The position numbers and the translations under genes are program-made. From Acinetobacter sp. ANC 4470 (GTDB taxonomy: Bacteria > Pseudomonadota > Gammaproteobacteria > Pseudomonadales > Moraxellaceae), in contig NZ_NEGC01000006.1 in the NCBI RefSeq assembly GCF_002135335.1, positions 62,001-126,000 on the forward strand: DNA of 64,000 bases, given 5' to 3'. Below are positions 17,429-28,695 of this stretch, one piece after another. A model generated the notes under the pieces. It did not search any database and was not told the DNA's origin. It worked only from the letters and a program-made list of their open reading frames with translations. The first letter of the stretch is position 1. The number at the start of each line of letters is the position of its first letter.

Positions 17429-18205
17429 TTAACGCTTGTTATAAAGCGCTTGAGCAGCAGGTATATTTTTACGCATTACCTCAATACGTTGGCTATTTGA
17501 AGGATGAGTAGACAAGAAGGATGAACCACCTGCACCATCCAATTTATTCATTTTTTCCCAAAGGCTAATTGCTGCCTGTGGGTTATAACCTGCACGTGCC
17601 ATAAGCATCAATCCACCTTGGTCAGCACGGCTTTCAAGACTACGCGAATAAGGTAAACCTACGCCCACTTGCGCGCCTAACTGAGCAGCAGCAGCCCCCA
17701 ATTGACCAACATTACTACCCGCAGCACTTAAACCAATGTTTAGCGCTAAATCAGTTAGGGCTTGCGCGCCAATTTTATTTTTAGAATGTTCCTCTAAAGC
17801 ATGCACCATCTCATGCCCCATAACTGCCGCAATTTCTGCATCGGTAAGGTTTAGCTTATTGACAATACCGGTATAGAACACGACTTTACCACCTGGTGCT
17901 ACATACGCATTTACCTGATCAGATTTTAAAACTGCCAATTGCCAATTAAACTTCTGACCCGTTTGGTTAATTTGATCTGCATACGGTTTTAAACGCAAAA
18001 ATACAGTATTAATACGTTTATACGTTGTTGATGAAGTGTCTAAGGTTTTATTTGTGCTTGCTTCTTGCACTGTTTTATTAAAGCCTTGTGCCGCAGTCAC
18101 ATTTAATGTAGATGAATCCGCCCCTGCCATTTCTGCTACCGTCGTACAACCTGACAAAGTGATCACACTTGCTGCACACAAACTTAAAATAAACTTGCTA
18201 TTCAT
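17429..18205 (-). CDS. M48-family zinc metalloprotease, lipoprotein
   Basis: A 258-residue predicted outer- or inner-membrane-attached protease. The signal peptide ends in the lipobox LSGC (Cys20). The zinc motif HEMVH (about residues 130-134) and a later ESRADQGGL segment, which supplies the third ligand, identify the M48 (Ste24/HtpX) family. It is most like the LoiP/YcaL group of E. coli, which act in envelope quality control. No TPR domain follows, so it is not BepA. It is a single gene with its own terminator region. Confidence 0.88.
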   Translation of the reverse strand: MNSKFILSLCAASVITLSGCTTVAEMAGADSSTLNVTAAQGFNKTVQEASTNKTLDTSSTTYKRINTVFLRLKPYADQINQTGQKFNWQLAVLKSDQVNAYVAPGGKVVFYTGIVNKLNLTDAEIAAVMGHEMVHALEEHSKNKIGAQALTDLALNIGLSAAGSNVGQLGAAAAQLGAQVGVGLPYSRSLESRADQGGLMLMARAGYNPQAAISLWEKMNKLDGAGGSSFLSTHPSNSQRIEVMRKNIPAAQALYNKR

Positions 18206-18317
18206 TATAATAATCTCCGCCTTAAAATAGATATCCGTTTTAACGCGATTATATGGAATTATGGATCAGCTTTAAATTATTATTCAATCCATATTCATAT
18301 CATTTATGTAACCGTAC

Positions 18318-18626
18318 TTATTTAAGAAATTGAAAACTAAGCCAATAAATCAGACACAAAGCATTCAAAACCAAATACACTTGGCAAAGTGGTTTGATTT
18401 TTTGCTCAAGCTGATCATTTTTTCTTTTAAAAAATAAAAATGCGTTTTGAATTAAAATTAGTGGTACTAAAATACAAGCAATAATAACGCTTAAACCAAT
18501 AAATACCCCATAAATAATATTAGGATCTTGAGTCTGTACTTGAATAATCAGCATCGCAATGGTCGGCGCTCCACCCATTGCAAAAAGTAAGGAATAAAAA
18601 ATCGTTCCTGAAATATTTTTATGCAT
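18318..18626 (-). CDS. Small membrane protein, hypothetical
   Basis: I do not recognise a family. The 102 residues hold three likely membrane helices (about 8-28, 39-63 and 83-101) separated by a lysine-rich loop (RKNDQLEQKIK). No signal peptide or catalytic motif is visible. The ATG at 18626 lacks a strong ribosome site. It sits alone between the M48 protease and the purA terminator, both on the same strand. Confidence 0.55.
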   Translation of the reverse strand: MHKNISGTIFYSLLFAMGGAPTIAMLIIQVQTQDPNIIYGVFIGLSVIIACILVPLILIQNAFLFFKRKNDQLEQKIKPLCQVYLVLNALCLIYWLSFQFLK

Positions 18627-18768
18627 CCGTACAACCTGCTATTCATCTTATGTTTTGTATTTTAGCAACTGCTAATGATTTAAACAGTATTCTCTGATGC
18701 AACTTTAGTCTTGCAGAGATTTATGCAAATATATATCCACTTATCACCTTGTTAAAAATAGTGAATAT

Positions 18769-18799
18769 AAAAAAGCCTTACATATTGCAAGGCTTTTTT
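18769..18799 (-). terminator. Terminator of hisZ-purA
   Basis: Stem AAAAAAGCCTT/AAGGCTTTTTT with a 9-nt loop, 22 bp after the purA stop. Confidence 0.9.
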
Positions 18800-18821
18800 A
18801 CCATCGTCCTATTTGCTTAAA

Positions 18822-20156
<1,335 letters not shown>

Positions 20157-20210
20157 TCATGCTGTTAAAATTGAAAACTTGAATTAGTCACTTGAAACTA
20201 ATTCACGTCA

Positions 20211-21377
20211 TTAAATCTTTTCGACTTTCCACTCACCTACCACATTCACCAATTGATGAGTTGCATGTGGTACTGAGTTTAAACTGTCATTTCCAAGTAA
20301 CTGAATTACACCAAAGCCTTGTGTACGTGCATTCGAAATTGCTTCAAGCAAATCGGGCGCTGTACCCTTCGGTGCAACAACTACATTTAAATCTGTAAAT
20401 TGACCTGCGCTTAAAGCATATAAGTCACAACTAAAACCTGTTGCAGGACGGGCACGACCAAAATGCTGACCAATGCCGTCATAACGACCACCTTGTGCTA
20501 GTGGAGCAGCGCGGTTTGGTGCATACACTGCATACATTAAACCAGTGTGATAATGATATGAACGCAACTCTACAACATCAATACCAATGTGCAGATTTGG
20601 CCAACGTGATTGAATTTCGATTTGCGTCGTTTTCAATACATCAAATGCGTGCTTAAAGGCTTCATCCGCTAATATTTCAGCACTTAAATGTGTCTGTAAC
20701 GCATCTAAATCACTTGAATAACGACCAAGCGTATAAAAATCTGAACCAAATTTTAATTCTTGAGTAAATTCTGCAAGCTCAGGCAGTGCTTTACGCTGAT
20801 ACAAATCCGAAAGATGACTTTCAACAGCCTTAGTCAAACCCGCATGTTTAACTAAACTACGGAATAATCCAACGTGCCCTAAATCTAAATGAATACCTGC
20901 TGCCAAGCCTGCTTTTTCAAGCAAGCTCAACATGACATCAACCATTTCTACATCAGCATCTATGCTGTCTGAACCAAATAGTTCTGCACCCAATTGTAAT
21001 GGTGAACGTGTGGTATTAAACCCTTGTGGTTTAGTATGTAAAACCGTTCCTGCATAGCAGTAACGAGCCACACCTTCTACTGGATGTACATGCGCATCAA
21101 TACGAGCCACTTGTGGTGTCATATCGGCACGCACACCAAGTAAACGACCAGAAAGCTGATCGATCACTTTAAAAGTAGCTAAGTCTAAATCTTGATTCGA
21201 TTCTGAAAGAGAAGATAGAGATTCGATGTATTCAATAAATGGCGTGTACACCAATTGATAACCTCGAGATGCGAGGAAATCTAGTGCATCACGACGCAAA
21301 GTTTCAATCACTTGCGCCTGTTCTGGTAATACATCAGCTACACCATCAGGTAATAACCATGTCTCTGAAATGGGCAT
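20211..21377 (-). CDS. hisZ: ATP phosphoribosyltransferase regulatory subunit HisZ
   Basis: HisZ is a histidyl-tRNA synthetase paralogue that cannot charge tRNA; it pairs with the short form of HisG to make the first enzyme of histidine synthesis. The 388 residues show the class II synthetase-like core (WLLPDGVADVLP start, VRADMTPQVARID motif 2, AQGGRYDGIGQHFG motif 3), but the protein lacks the C-terminal anticodon domain. AGG precedes the ATG. hisG is not in this window. Genomic pairing with purA is the standard arrangement in pseudomonads and Acinetobacter. Confidence 0.94.
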   Translation of the reverse strand: MPISETWLLPDGVADVLPEQAQVIETLRRDALDFLASRGYQLVYTPFIEYIESLSSLSESNQDLDLATFKVIDQLSGRLLGVRADMTPQVARIDAHVHPVEGVARYCYAGTVLHTKPQGFNTTRSPLQLGAELFGSDSIDADVEMVDVMLSLLEKAGLAAGIHLDLGHVGLFRSLVKHAGLTKAVESHLSDLYQRKALPELAEFTQELKFGSDFYTLGRYSSDLDALQTHLSAEILADEAFKHAFDVLKTTQIEIQSRWPNLHIGIDVVELRSYHYHTGLMYAVYAPNRAAPLAQGGRYDGIGQHFGRARPATGFSCDLYALSAGQFTDLNVVVAPKGTAPDLLEAISNARTQGFGVIQLLGNDSLNSVPHATHQLVNVVGEWKVEKI

Positions 21378-21422
21378 GTTGTAAACCTAAATTCTGTCAG
21401 CGCGGAACGAATCCGCATAAAA

Positions 21423-21444
21423 AAATCGGGAGCACACCCGATTT
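21423..21444 (-). terminator. Terminator-like hairpin 46 bp before hisZ
   Basis: On the minus strand AAATCGGG/CCCGATTT with a 6-nt loop is followed by seven T residues. It could end the transcript of the upstream Lrp gene, which stops 160 bp earlier, or act as an attenuator in the hisZ leader. Confidence 0.7.
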
Positions 21445-21605
21445 CTCCTAGTCTAGCACGATAGTTTTAGCTGTGCACCTGACTTTTTCAGAAAAAATGG
21501 CGAATACTTATTGTTTAATCAACATGAAATTATTCAAATTTATGAAACAATCAATCACTAGAAAATTCAACATCTAGGCAAAAACACAATCATACAAAAA
21601 GCAAG

Positions 21606-22064
21606 TTATCCGTCTAAAGGTAAGGCTGTTGTTTGCTTAATTTTTTGTAAAGGAATCTCAGTTTTGACATTTTGGATTCCTGCAATTTTATTTAAATGAT
21701 GAATTTGAAACTGACGATAAGCAGCTAGGTCAGCAACTACAATCCTTAAAAAGAAATCACAATCTCCTGCCATAAGCTGACACTCAACTACCTCAGGCAT
21801 ATCATGCACAGCATCTACAAACTGGTTTACAGTTTCTGCATCTTGTCCTTTCAACCAAATTCGTGCAAAAACAGTTAACGCAAGATTGACTTTTGTCGGA
21901 TCAACCAAAGCCACGTATTTTTCAATAATGCCATCATCTTCTAACTGTTTAACGCGCCGTAAACATGGCGATGCCGACAAACCAACAATTTGAGCCAATT
22001 CATTATTTTGTAGCTTACCGTTGTGCTGCAAGGCTTTTAGTATGCGCTTATCAATATGATCCAT
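21606..22064 (-). CDS. Lrp/AsnC family transcriptional regulator
   Basis: A 152-residue regulator with the N-terminal helix-turn-helix (NELAQIVGLSASPCLRRVKQLED) and a C-terminal RAM/ACT-like domain (VVECQLMAGDCDFFLRIVV). Such proteins bind amino acids and control transport or catabolism genes. The ATG at 22064 matches the usual MDxIDxxIL start; the upstream frame to 22082 is less likely. It is divergent from azlCD, 155 bp away, and probably controls that branched-chain amino acid exporter. Confidence 0.9.
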   Translation of the reverse strand: MDHIDKRILKALQHNGKLQNNELAQIVGLSASPCLRRVKQLEDDGIIEKYVALVDPTKVNLALTVFARIWLKGQDAETVNQFVDAVHDMPEVVECQLMAGDCDFFLRIVVADLAAYRQFQIHHLNKIAGIQNVKTEIPLQKIKQTTALPLDG

Positions 22065-22219
22065 CACCAACCACCAGAGCACTAAATTTCAATTAAATAT
22101 AATTTAACGCTATTTAATACTATTTAAAACCAAAATCAAGCTAATTTAAGTGAAAAATACCCCATAAATTATCATAAAATATTTTTCTAAATTTAATTCA
22201 TCCTGTCAGGCCAAACCTT

Positions 22220-22966
22220 ATGTTTACGTTAAAAAATATCACTCAAGATCTAACGTACTCACAGGACTTCACTGAATTTAAACGTGGCGTAAAAATATCA
22301 ATCCCGATGCTGTTAGGGATTATTCCCTTTGCTTTAGTGCTAGGCGCACAAGCCACGCAAAAAGGCTTTTCTTTTATTGAAGTGCCTTTATTTACAGGGT
22401 TAAATTTTGCAGGTGGTTCAGAATTTGCCATTTTAGAATTGTGGACCAATCCACCCAATATTTTAATGCTGATGTTCATTACTTTTTTAGTCAATAGTCG
22501 CCATTTACTTATGGGTGCAAGCCTAGTGCCCTACCTCAGACATTTACCCAATAAACAGGTTTTCCCCGCTTTATTTTTTATGTGTGATGAAAGTTGGGCT
22601 GTTGCCTTGGCGGATGCACAAAAAAGACAAGCTCAGACTGGCATCAATCATGCCTTTAATCTGTCTTTTTACGCAGGTCTTTGTTTTGCTCTTTACCTTA
22701 TGTGGGTTGGATTCACTGCATTAGGCAGCGCAATTGGACCCATTTTAGGCGATGCCTCACGTTTTGGCTTTGACATGGCATTTCCCGCAGTATTCTTAGT
22801 ATTATTACGCGGTATGTGGAAAGGTTTACACGCAGCGCGACCATGGTTGGTCAGTTTAGTCACGGCTGCACTGGCATATTTATATTTACCCCAAGGCTGG
22901 CATGTCCCGATTGGAGCGATCACTGGTATTGCTTCTGCTTATTGGTTGTTAGGAGATAAAGCGTGA
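22220..22966 (+). CDS. azlC: AzlC family branched-chain amino acid exporter, large subunit
   Basis: The 248-residue membrane protein has seven or eight hydrophobic helices and the AzlC hallmarks GIIPFALVLGAQATQKGFS and VNSRHLLMGASL. With a small AzlD partner, this family exports branched-chain amino acids or their analogues. azlD overlaps its last 4 bases. The divergent Lrp-type gene is the likely regulator, as in the azl locus of other bacteria where an Lrp homologue sits beside azlCD. Confidence 0.9.
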   Translation: MFTLKNITQDLTYSQDFTEFKRGVKISIPMLLGIIPFALVLGAQATQKGFSFIEVPLFTGLNFAGGSEFAILELWTNPPNILMLMFITFLVNSRHLLMGASLVPYLRHLPNKQVFPALFFMCDESWAVALADAQKRQAQTGINHAFNLSFYAGLCFALYLMWVGFTALGSAIGPILGDASRFGFDMAFPAVFLVLLRGMWKGLHAARPWLVSLVTAALAYLYLPQGWHVPIGAITGIASAYWLLGDKA

Positions 22967-23262
22967 TTCATTCAGCGACCCTCATTGCCATTTTATGCAT
23001 TGCAATCACCACCTATTTAACACGTGTTTTAGGTTATGTCTTACTTAAAAATAAAACCCTCACACCTCGCCAGAAACAAATCTTAGAAGTGGTTCCCGGC
23101 TGTGTACTTATATCAGTGATTGCGCCTTATTTTGTCAAAGACAACCCTGCCGACTTACTGGCGATTGTGATTACACTGCTTGCCGCTTCACGCTTTTCTT
23201 TATTACCCACAGTGTTGATTAGCATGGGATCAGCAGCAGTTTTAAGATTTCTGCTTATTTAA
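22963..23262 (+). CDS. azlD: AzlD domain protein, small exporter subunit
   Basis: A 99-residue membrane protein with four hydrophobic segments and the typical TTYLTRVLGY and VPGCVLISVIAPY stretches. It starts at a GTG that overlaps the azlC stop by GTGA, a sign of translational coupling. It forms the exporter with AzlC. Confidence 0.88.
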   Translation: MIHSATLIAILCIAITTYLTRVLGYVLLKNKTLTPRQKQILEVVPGCVLISVIAPYFVKDNPADLLAIVITLLAASRFSLLPTVLISMGSAAVLRFLLI

Positions 23263-23288
23263 GGTGATTTAAATCGTAAAAATTGCAA

Positions 23289-23615
23289 TTAGAGTGATGA
23301 TCTATCAGACGAATTAACTGCCTTTGCCAACACCCCAACCAGTTCAGCATTTTGTAACTCAACCTGACTTAATCTAGCCGTGGTTTTATCTAACATTTCT
23401 TGCTGAAGATGCATTTTTTTGGCCAAATCCTGCATAATTTCCAAGGTCTTTTTTAAGTTTTCTTCTAAGTGAATGACTTTTTCTTCAAGTTTTTGATTAA
23501 GTTCAGTTTCACTCAATACATCAGTTTGATTCTTTATTTGTACCCAAATCAAAAAAATCACGGCTATAGCTAAAAGCAGAATAAAACCCCATATAAATAT
23601 CAACATAGTATTCAT
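23289..23615 (-). CDS. Membrane-anchored coiled-coil protein, hypothetical
   Basis: I do not recognise a family. The 108 residues start with one membrane helix (about 4-24) and continue as a charged, heptad-like helix rich in Leu, Glu and Lys (about 35-85), so a cytoplasmic or periplasmic coiled coil on a membrane anchor is likely. It lies convergent to azlD with a 26-bp gap. Function unknown. Confidence 0.55.
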   Translation of the reverse strand: MNTMLIFIWGFILLLAIAVIFLIWVQIKNQTDVLSETELNQKLEEKVIHLEENLKKTLEIMQDLAKKMHLQQEMLDKTTARLSQVELQNAELVGVLAKAVNSSDRSSL

Positions 23616-23892
23616 TTCTCTTATTTAGTTGTTATTCACTATCATAACCAAATTAATGATCTAAAATTTAAAAAATTCGTTTAAGTTCAGCAACTATTTT
23701 GATTTACTCAGAATGCCTAACTAACAAATGAGATACCCCACAAATTTATAAAAAAATGCTTCCCAAACAACCTCGATCAATTGTATTTTTACCCACCAAC
23801 AACACTATATAAATTGTCAGTTATGACAATTAAAAAATAATCATTACTTACCAAGAATTCATACTGCCAATATCTCGGGGTCTACACTTACC

Positions 23893-24423
23893 ATGGAACT
23901 TCACAGCAACTTATACTTTAAGCATCCTAACCCAGAAATCATGAATAAATTAGATCGCCTCTTTCAAGAACATCAGGGCAATACTGAAATATTCAAACAA
24001 ATTGCACTCACCATCAATCCAACCGAAGGTGAAGAACTTGCTCAAGACATCATTGATCAAGTGGATCAGGTTGAATATGATTTAGGGCCAGAATCACTGT
24101 ACCGTTTTGAAGGGTTTTCGGTTGCCCACTTTGTGCATGGTTCATCGGGCGATGAATTTATGGAAGCCATTTTAAACTTTTTAAAAAGTTTAGTTCCTGA
24201 CATTCATACACAAGCTTGGGGTTGTGGTGATGATGACCCTTGGGAATTTTGGTTTAAATTTGAAGGCAATGAACTTATTCGTGAAGATGATGAGCCCCTC
24301 AATGACCCCGAGGAAGATCAACACATCAAATCTTCAATATATGCATGGTGGCACAAAGGCATGCCAGAAGAGATCAAGGAAGGTTTCTTAAATGATCCAA
24401 ATTACATCAGTGAAGAAGAATAA
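23893..24423 (+). CDS. Acidic soluble protein, hypothetical
   Basis: I do not recognise a family. The 176 residues are strongly acidic (many Asp/Glu, for example REDDEPLNDPEED and a C-terminal SEEE) and rich in Trp in the WGCGDDDPWEFWF stretch. No signal peptide or membrane segment is seen. The ATG at 23893 follows a GGGG eleven bases upstream. It stands alone and ends at a hairpin terminator shared with the convergent Epd-type gene. Confidence 0.65.
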   Translation: MELHSNLYFKHPNPEIMNKLDRLFQEHQGNTEIFKQIALTINPTEGEELAQDIIDQVDQVEYDLGPESLYRFEGFSVAHFVHGSSGDEFMEAILNFLKSLVPDIHTQAWGCGDDDPWEFWFKFEGNELIREDDEPLNDPEEDQHIKSSIYAWWHKGMPEEIKEGFLNDPNYISEEE

Positions 24424-24435
24424 TCTCGCTTCGAC

Positions 24436-24464
24436 AAAGACAGGTTGAACATTGACCTGTCTTT
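24436..24464. terminator. Hairpin terminator between convergent genes
   Basis: Stem AAAGACAGGT/ACCTGTCTTT with a 9-nt loop, followed by TATTCTT on the plus strand. Confidence 0.8.
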
Positions 24465-24479
24465 ATTCTTATATAGTTG

Positions 24480-25502
24480 CTATGTAAAGGATTCACATAA
24501 ATCAAGTAAGCGATTAGCATAACCCCATTCGTTGTCATACCACGCAAAAACTTTAGCCTGATGTCCAACCACCATGGTTTGATTCAAATCCACCACCAAA
24601 GAATAGGGCGAATGATTAAAGTCTGACGAAACCAGTGGCTCATCTGTCACATCCATAATTTCAGCATAATCATGACGTGCAGCCTTAACCAACACTTCAT
24701 TAAGTTTATGCGCTGTGATATGCGATTGCGAAATAAAAGTTAAGTCGATGGCTGCCACATTAATGGTCGGTACACGAATGGAATAACCATCCATACGATC
24801 TGCCATTTTTGGCATCACCTGTTTTAGAGCACCCAAGGCTGACGATGTCGTAGGAATAATATTTTGCCCCGAAGCACGCGCACGACGTAAATCACGATGA
24901 GCATGATCTAGTACGGATTGATCTGCTGTGACGGCATGAATTTCGGTCATTAAAGCGGTATCAATGCCAAAAGCATCATCAATGATTTTGACTAGAGGAA
25001 CCAATGCTTGTGTGGTACACGATACACTAGAAATAATTTGATCGGTGCTTTTCACTTCATGATGGTTGACACCATAGACAATCGCGGCATCCACACTATC
25101 AAAGGGAGCCGCACCAATAATGACCCGCTTCGCCCCTGCTGTAATATGTTTTGTGGCAGCTTCACGAGAGCGAAATAAACCCGTACATTCAAGTACAACA
25201 TCAATATTTAAATCATTCCAAGGCAATAATTCTGGATTTTCTTGGCAAAAGACTTTTACTTTTAACTGCGCCAAACCCGCTGAAATATGCAAAAAAATCT
25301 GTTCATTTTCCCATAACACTTCAACTTTACCTTGAAAGCGCCCATGGGTTGTATCGTATTTAAATAAATGAATTAAAGTCTCTACATCTGCAATATCATT
25401 AATCGCCACAATGTCAAAATGAAAATCTTTAGGATTTTCAAACCAAGCACGTAATACATTGCGACCAATTCGCCCGAAACCATTAATGGCTACTCGTTGC
25501 AT
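24480..25502 (-). CDS. Glyceraldehyde-3-phosphate dehydrogenase family, Epd-like
   Basis: A 340-residue NAD-dependent enzyme. The Rossmann motif INGFGRIGRNVLRA and the catalytic Cys162 (SCTTQ) and His189 are present. Several segments resemble erythrose-4-phosphate dehydrogenase more than glycolytic GapA: DLRRARASGQNIIP, VPTINVAAIDL and VSSDFNHSPYSLVVD. The phosphate-site Thr-Gly of GapA is replaced by Ser-Ser, and the Asn after SCTT is Gln. Epd makes 4-phosphoerythronate for pyridoxal phosphate synthesis. A divergent GAPDH remains possible. AAGGA precedes the ATG; the gene is monocistronic. Confidence 0.7.
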   Translation of the reverse strand: MQRVAINGFGRIGRNVLRAWFENPKDFHFDIVAINDIADVETLIHLFKYDTTHGRFQGKVEVLWENEQIFLHISAGLAQLKVKVFCQENPELLPWNDLNIDVVLECTGLFRSREAATKHITAGAKRVIIGAAPFDSVDAAIVYGVNHHEVKSTDQIISSVSCTTQALVPLVKIIDDAFGIDTALMTEIHAVTADQSVLDHAHRDLRRARASGQNIIPTTSSALGALKQVMPKMADRMDGYSIRVPTINVAAIDLTFISQSHITAHKLNEVLVKAARHDYAEIMDVTDEPLVSSDFNHSPYSLVVDLNQTMVVGHQAKVFAWYDNEWGYANRLLDLCESFT

Positions 25503-25799
25503 TAGATATCCTTAACTCTTGGGTAGATGTAAACACTTGTATATGTTAATGGATTTCGACTGAATATCGATACCATTTCTTCACATCTGCTGATGAATAT
25601 TATGCGTCAATAACACTGACTTTACTTTTTCGCATCATTTTCCCACAAATCAGTATCAGAGAAAGTAAGCTAAAAATATTGACCAAGCTGCGCATTAAAT
25701 TTTGACGATAACGGCTCTAGATCAATTAACCCTTAGATTTACATCAAAAAGCTCAGGACAACGATTCTATAGAATTGTCATTAATTCACCTTAAAGTGA

Positions 25800-25828
25800 T
25801 TGGTGCATACAGCTTTTTCCGTTATAAT
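25800..25828 (+). promoter_or_regulatory. Candidate promoter of alaS
   Basis: A perfect TATAAT (25823-25828) lies 17 bp after TTGGTG, about 107 bp before the alaS start. The palindrome ATTCTATAGAAT at 25764-25775 lies just upstream. The rest of the 25503-25799 gap shows no gene. Confidence 0.55.
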
Positions 25829-25935
25829 TTGGCGTTTTAAAATTTTAAACCCAGTGTACTGAGGCAGCTATTCTTAAAAATGGATCTGCTCGGTTATGCT
25901 ACTCGCCAATACGAAATATATGGAGTGACTTGGTT

Positions 25936-28629
25936 GTGAGTACTCGTTTTATGACATCAGCTGAAATTCGTGAAGCATTTTTGCGTTACTTTGAATCGCA
26001 AGGGCATACACGTGTCGCGTCGAGTTCACTAGTACCCGCCAACGACCCGACTTTACTGTTCACCAATGCAGGGATGAACCAGTTTAAAGACTGCTTCCTT
26101 GGTTTGGAAAAACGTGATTATGTTCGTGCAACATCTTCACAAAAATGTGTACGTGCCGGTGGTAAACACAACGACTTAGACAACGTCGGTTATACAGCAC
26201 GTCACCATACCTTCTTCGAAATGTTAGGCAACTTTTCTTTTGGCGATTACTTTAAACGTGATGCGATCAAATTTGCATGGGAATTCCTTACCGGTGACGA
26301 ATGGTTAGCATTACCTAAAGATAAATTATACGCTACCGTTTACCACACCGATGACGAAGCATTTGACATCTGGAACAAAGAAATTGGTTTAGATGCCAGC
26401 CGTATTATCCGTATTGGTGATAACAAAGGCGGTCAATACGCATCAGACAACTTCTGGGCGATGGGTGATACAGGTCCTTGTGGCCCTTGTTCTGAAATTT
26501 TCTTTGATCATGGCGATCACATCTGGGGTGGCTTACCGGGCACACCTGAAGAAGATGGCGACCGTTTCATTGAAATCTGGAACAACGTATTCATGCAGTT
26601 CAATCGTACTGCTGATGGCGTATTACATGCATTACCTGCTCCTTCTGTAGATACAGGTATGGGCTTAGAACGTATTTCTGCGGTTTTACAGCATGTAAAC
26701 TCAAATTATGAAATCGATCTGTTCCAAAACTTGCTTAAATTTGCTGCGCAAATTATTGAGCTTGATACTACTGCAATTGACGCTGAAGCTGTGGCAAACA
26801 ACAAACCTGTTGACTACCCTGCGTCTTTAAAAGTGGTTGCTGACCATGCGCGTTCATGTTGCTTCCTGATTGCTGATGGCGTAAATCCATCCAATGAAGG
26901 TCGTGGCTATGTGCTACGTCGTATTATTCGTCGTGCAGTACGTCATGGCAATAAACTCGGTGCGACAGGTTCATTCTTCTATAAAATGCTTCAACCACTT
27001 GTTGATGTGATGGGTGTTGCTTATCCAGAACTAGCAGCAAACCAAGCCCGTATTGAAGCTTTATTATTAAAAGAAGAAGAACAATTCGCTAAAACACTTG
27101 AGCAAGGTTTGAAATTGCTTGAAGGCGAACTTGCAAACCTAAAAGGCTCAGTCATTCCAGGTGCAGTTGTATTTAAACTTTACGATACTTATGGCTTCCC
27201 TGCTGACTTAACAGCTGATATTGCACGTGAACGTGATTTAACGATTGACGAAGCTGGCTTTGAAGTTGAAATGACTGCACAACGTCAACGCGCACGTGAT
27301 GCGGGTAAATTTGCAATCGACTACAACAGCATTGTGAATGTTGAAGGCGAAACTCAATTTGACGGTTATGATGCAACCCAAGGTCAAGGTCAAATTATCG
27401 CGATCTATAAAGATGGCGAGCAAGTTGATGAAGTGAATGAAGGCGACGAAGCACTGATCGTACTAAACCAAACGCCTTTCTATGCAGAAAGCGGTGGTCA
27501 AATCGGTGATACTGGCCTGTTCAAAAACGAGACAGGTATTTTTGAAGTTCAAGATACCAAAAAATCTGGTGGTGCTTTTGTCCATCAAGGTATTGTGACT
27601 GTAGGTAGCTTAAAAGCAACTCAGTCTGTTGAAGCAATTGTAAAAGCCGATATTCGTGCTGCAACTGCACGTAACCACTCTGCAACTCACCTTTTACATT
27701 CAGCCCTTCGTCAAGTACTTGGTGCTCATGTACAGCAAAAAGGTTCATTGGTTGCCAGCGATATCTTACGTTTCGACTTTGCCAACGACCAACCCGTGAC
27801 ATTTGAACAACTACAACAGGTTGAACGTATTGTAAACCGTGAAGTAATTGCCAACACAGCCGTTTCTACTGAACTTTTAGACATTGAATCTGCCCAAGAA
27901 AAAGGCGCAATGATGTTGTTCGGTGAAAAATATGGTGACGAAGTACGTGTACTTTCTATGGGTTCAATGATTGAAGACAAAAACTTCTCAATCGAACTCT
28001 GTGGCGGTATTCATGTCAAACGTACTGGTGATATCGGTCTGTTTAAAATTACTTCTGAAAGTGGTGTTGCGGCAGGTATACGTCGTATCGAAGCGATTAC
28101 TGGTACAAAAGCAATTGAAGCGGCTCAAAAAGTAGATGCAGACATTTTGCATATCAATAGCTTATTGAAAGCGCAAAAAGATCAAACTGTTGAAAAAGTT
28201 GAAGCAGTTGTTGAAACAGCACATCAATTGCAAAAGCAAATTGAACAACTCAACCAAAAATTAGCGAACTTCCAAGCAACAGAACTTTTAAGCCAAGTTC
28301 AAACTATTGCTGGTCGTTCGACTTTAATCACCACAGTGCAAGGTATGGATGCGAAATCACTACGTAACTTGCATGATGGGGTTAAATCTAAATTAGACAA
28401 TGCAGTGATTGTACTTGCTGGCGTTGAAGGCGATAAAGTTAGCCTTCTTGCTTCGGTAGCAAAAGACTTCACTGCAAACATTAAAGCAGGTGACATTATC
28501 AAACACTTAGCCACTGAACTTGGTGGTAAAGGTGGTGGTAAACCTGACTTGGCACAAGGTGGCGCGCCACTTAACGAGAAGTTTGCACCAGTGATGGCCG
28601 GTTTAACGGCTTGGCTTGAAGCAAAATAA
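25936..28629 (+). CDS. alaS: Alanyl-tRNA synthetase
   Basis: A class II synthetase of 897 residues that charges tRNA-Ala and edits Ser/Gly errors. Motif 2 appears around [22 protein letters not shown], the tRNA-recognition region follows, and the editing domain has the zinc motif [11 protein letters not shown] (HxxxH) plus [11 protein letters not shown] coiled coil and the C-Ala domain ([13 protein letters not shown]) close the protein. I chose the GTG at 25936, 10 bases after GGAG; the conserved protein begins at the ATG at 25951, which has no ribosome site in range. An hairpin separates it from lysC. Confidence 0.97.
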   Translation: MSTRFMTSAEIREAFLRYFESQGHTRVASSSLVPANDPTLLFTNAGMNQFKDCFLGLEKRDYVRATSSQKCVRAGGKHNDLDNVGYTARHHTFFEMLGNFSFGDYFKRDAIKFAWEFLTGDEWLALPKDKLYATVYHTDDEAFDIWNKEIGLDASRIIRIGDNKGGQYASDNFWAMGDTGPCGPCSEIFFDHGDHIWGGLPGTPEEDGDRFIEIWNNVFMQFNRTADGVLHALPAPSVDTGMGLERISAVLQHVNSNYEIDLFQNLLKFAAQIIELDTTAIDAEAVANNKPVDYPASLKVVADHARSCCFLIADGVNPSNEGRGYVLRRIIRRAVRHGNKLGATGSFFYKMLQPLVDVMGVAYPELAANQARIEALLLKEEEQFAKTLEQGLKLLEGELANLKGSVIPGAVVFKLYDTYGFPADLTADIARERDLTIDEAGFEVEMTAQRQRARDAGKFAIDYNSIVNVEGETQFDGYDATQGQGQIIAIYKDGEQVDEVNEGDEALIVLNQTPFYAESGGQIGDTGLFKNETGIFEVQDTKKSGGAFVHQGIVTVGSLKATQSVEAIVKADIRAATARNHSATHLLHSALRQVLGAHVQQKGSLVASDILRFDFANDQPVTFEQLQQVERIVNREVIANTAVSTELLDIESAQEKGAMMLFGEKYGDEVRVLSMGSMIEDKNFSIELCGGIHVKRTGDIGLFKITSESGVAAGIRRIEAITGTKAIEAAQKVDADILHINSLLKAQKDQTVEKVEAVVETAHQLQKQIEQLNQKLANFQATELLSQVQTIAGRSTLITTVQGMDAKSLRNLHDGVKSKLDNAVIVLAGVEGDKVSLLASVAKDFTANIKAGDIIKHLATELGGKGGGKPDLAQGGAPLNEKFAPVMAGLTAWLEAK

Positions 28630-28649
28630 GACTTCACTTTTTGTGTAAC

Positions 28650-28676
28650 TGATCCTGAAAAGGTAATTCAGGATCA
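28650..28676 (+). other. 10-bp hairpin between alaS and lysC
   Basis: Perfect stem TGATCCTGAA/TTCAGGATCA with a 7-nt loop and no strong T run. It could be a weak terminator or an mRNA processing/stability element in an alaS-lysC transcript. Confidence 0.5.
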
Positions 28677-28695
28677 TGGCTTTTATGGAACAACT

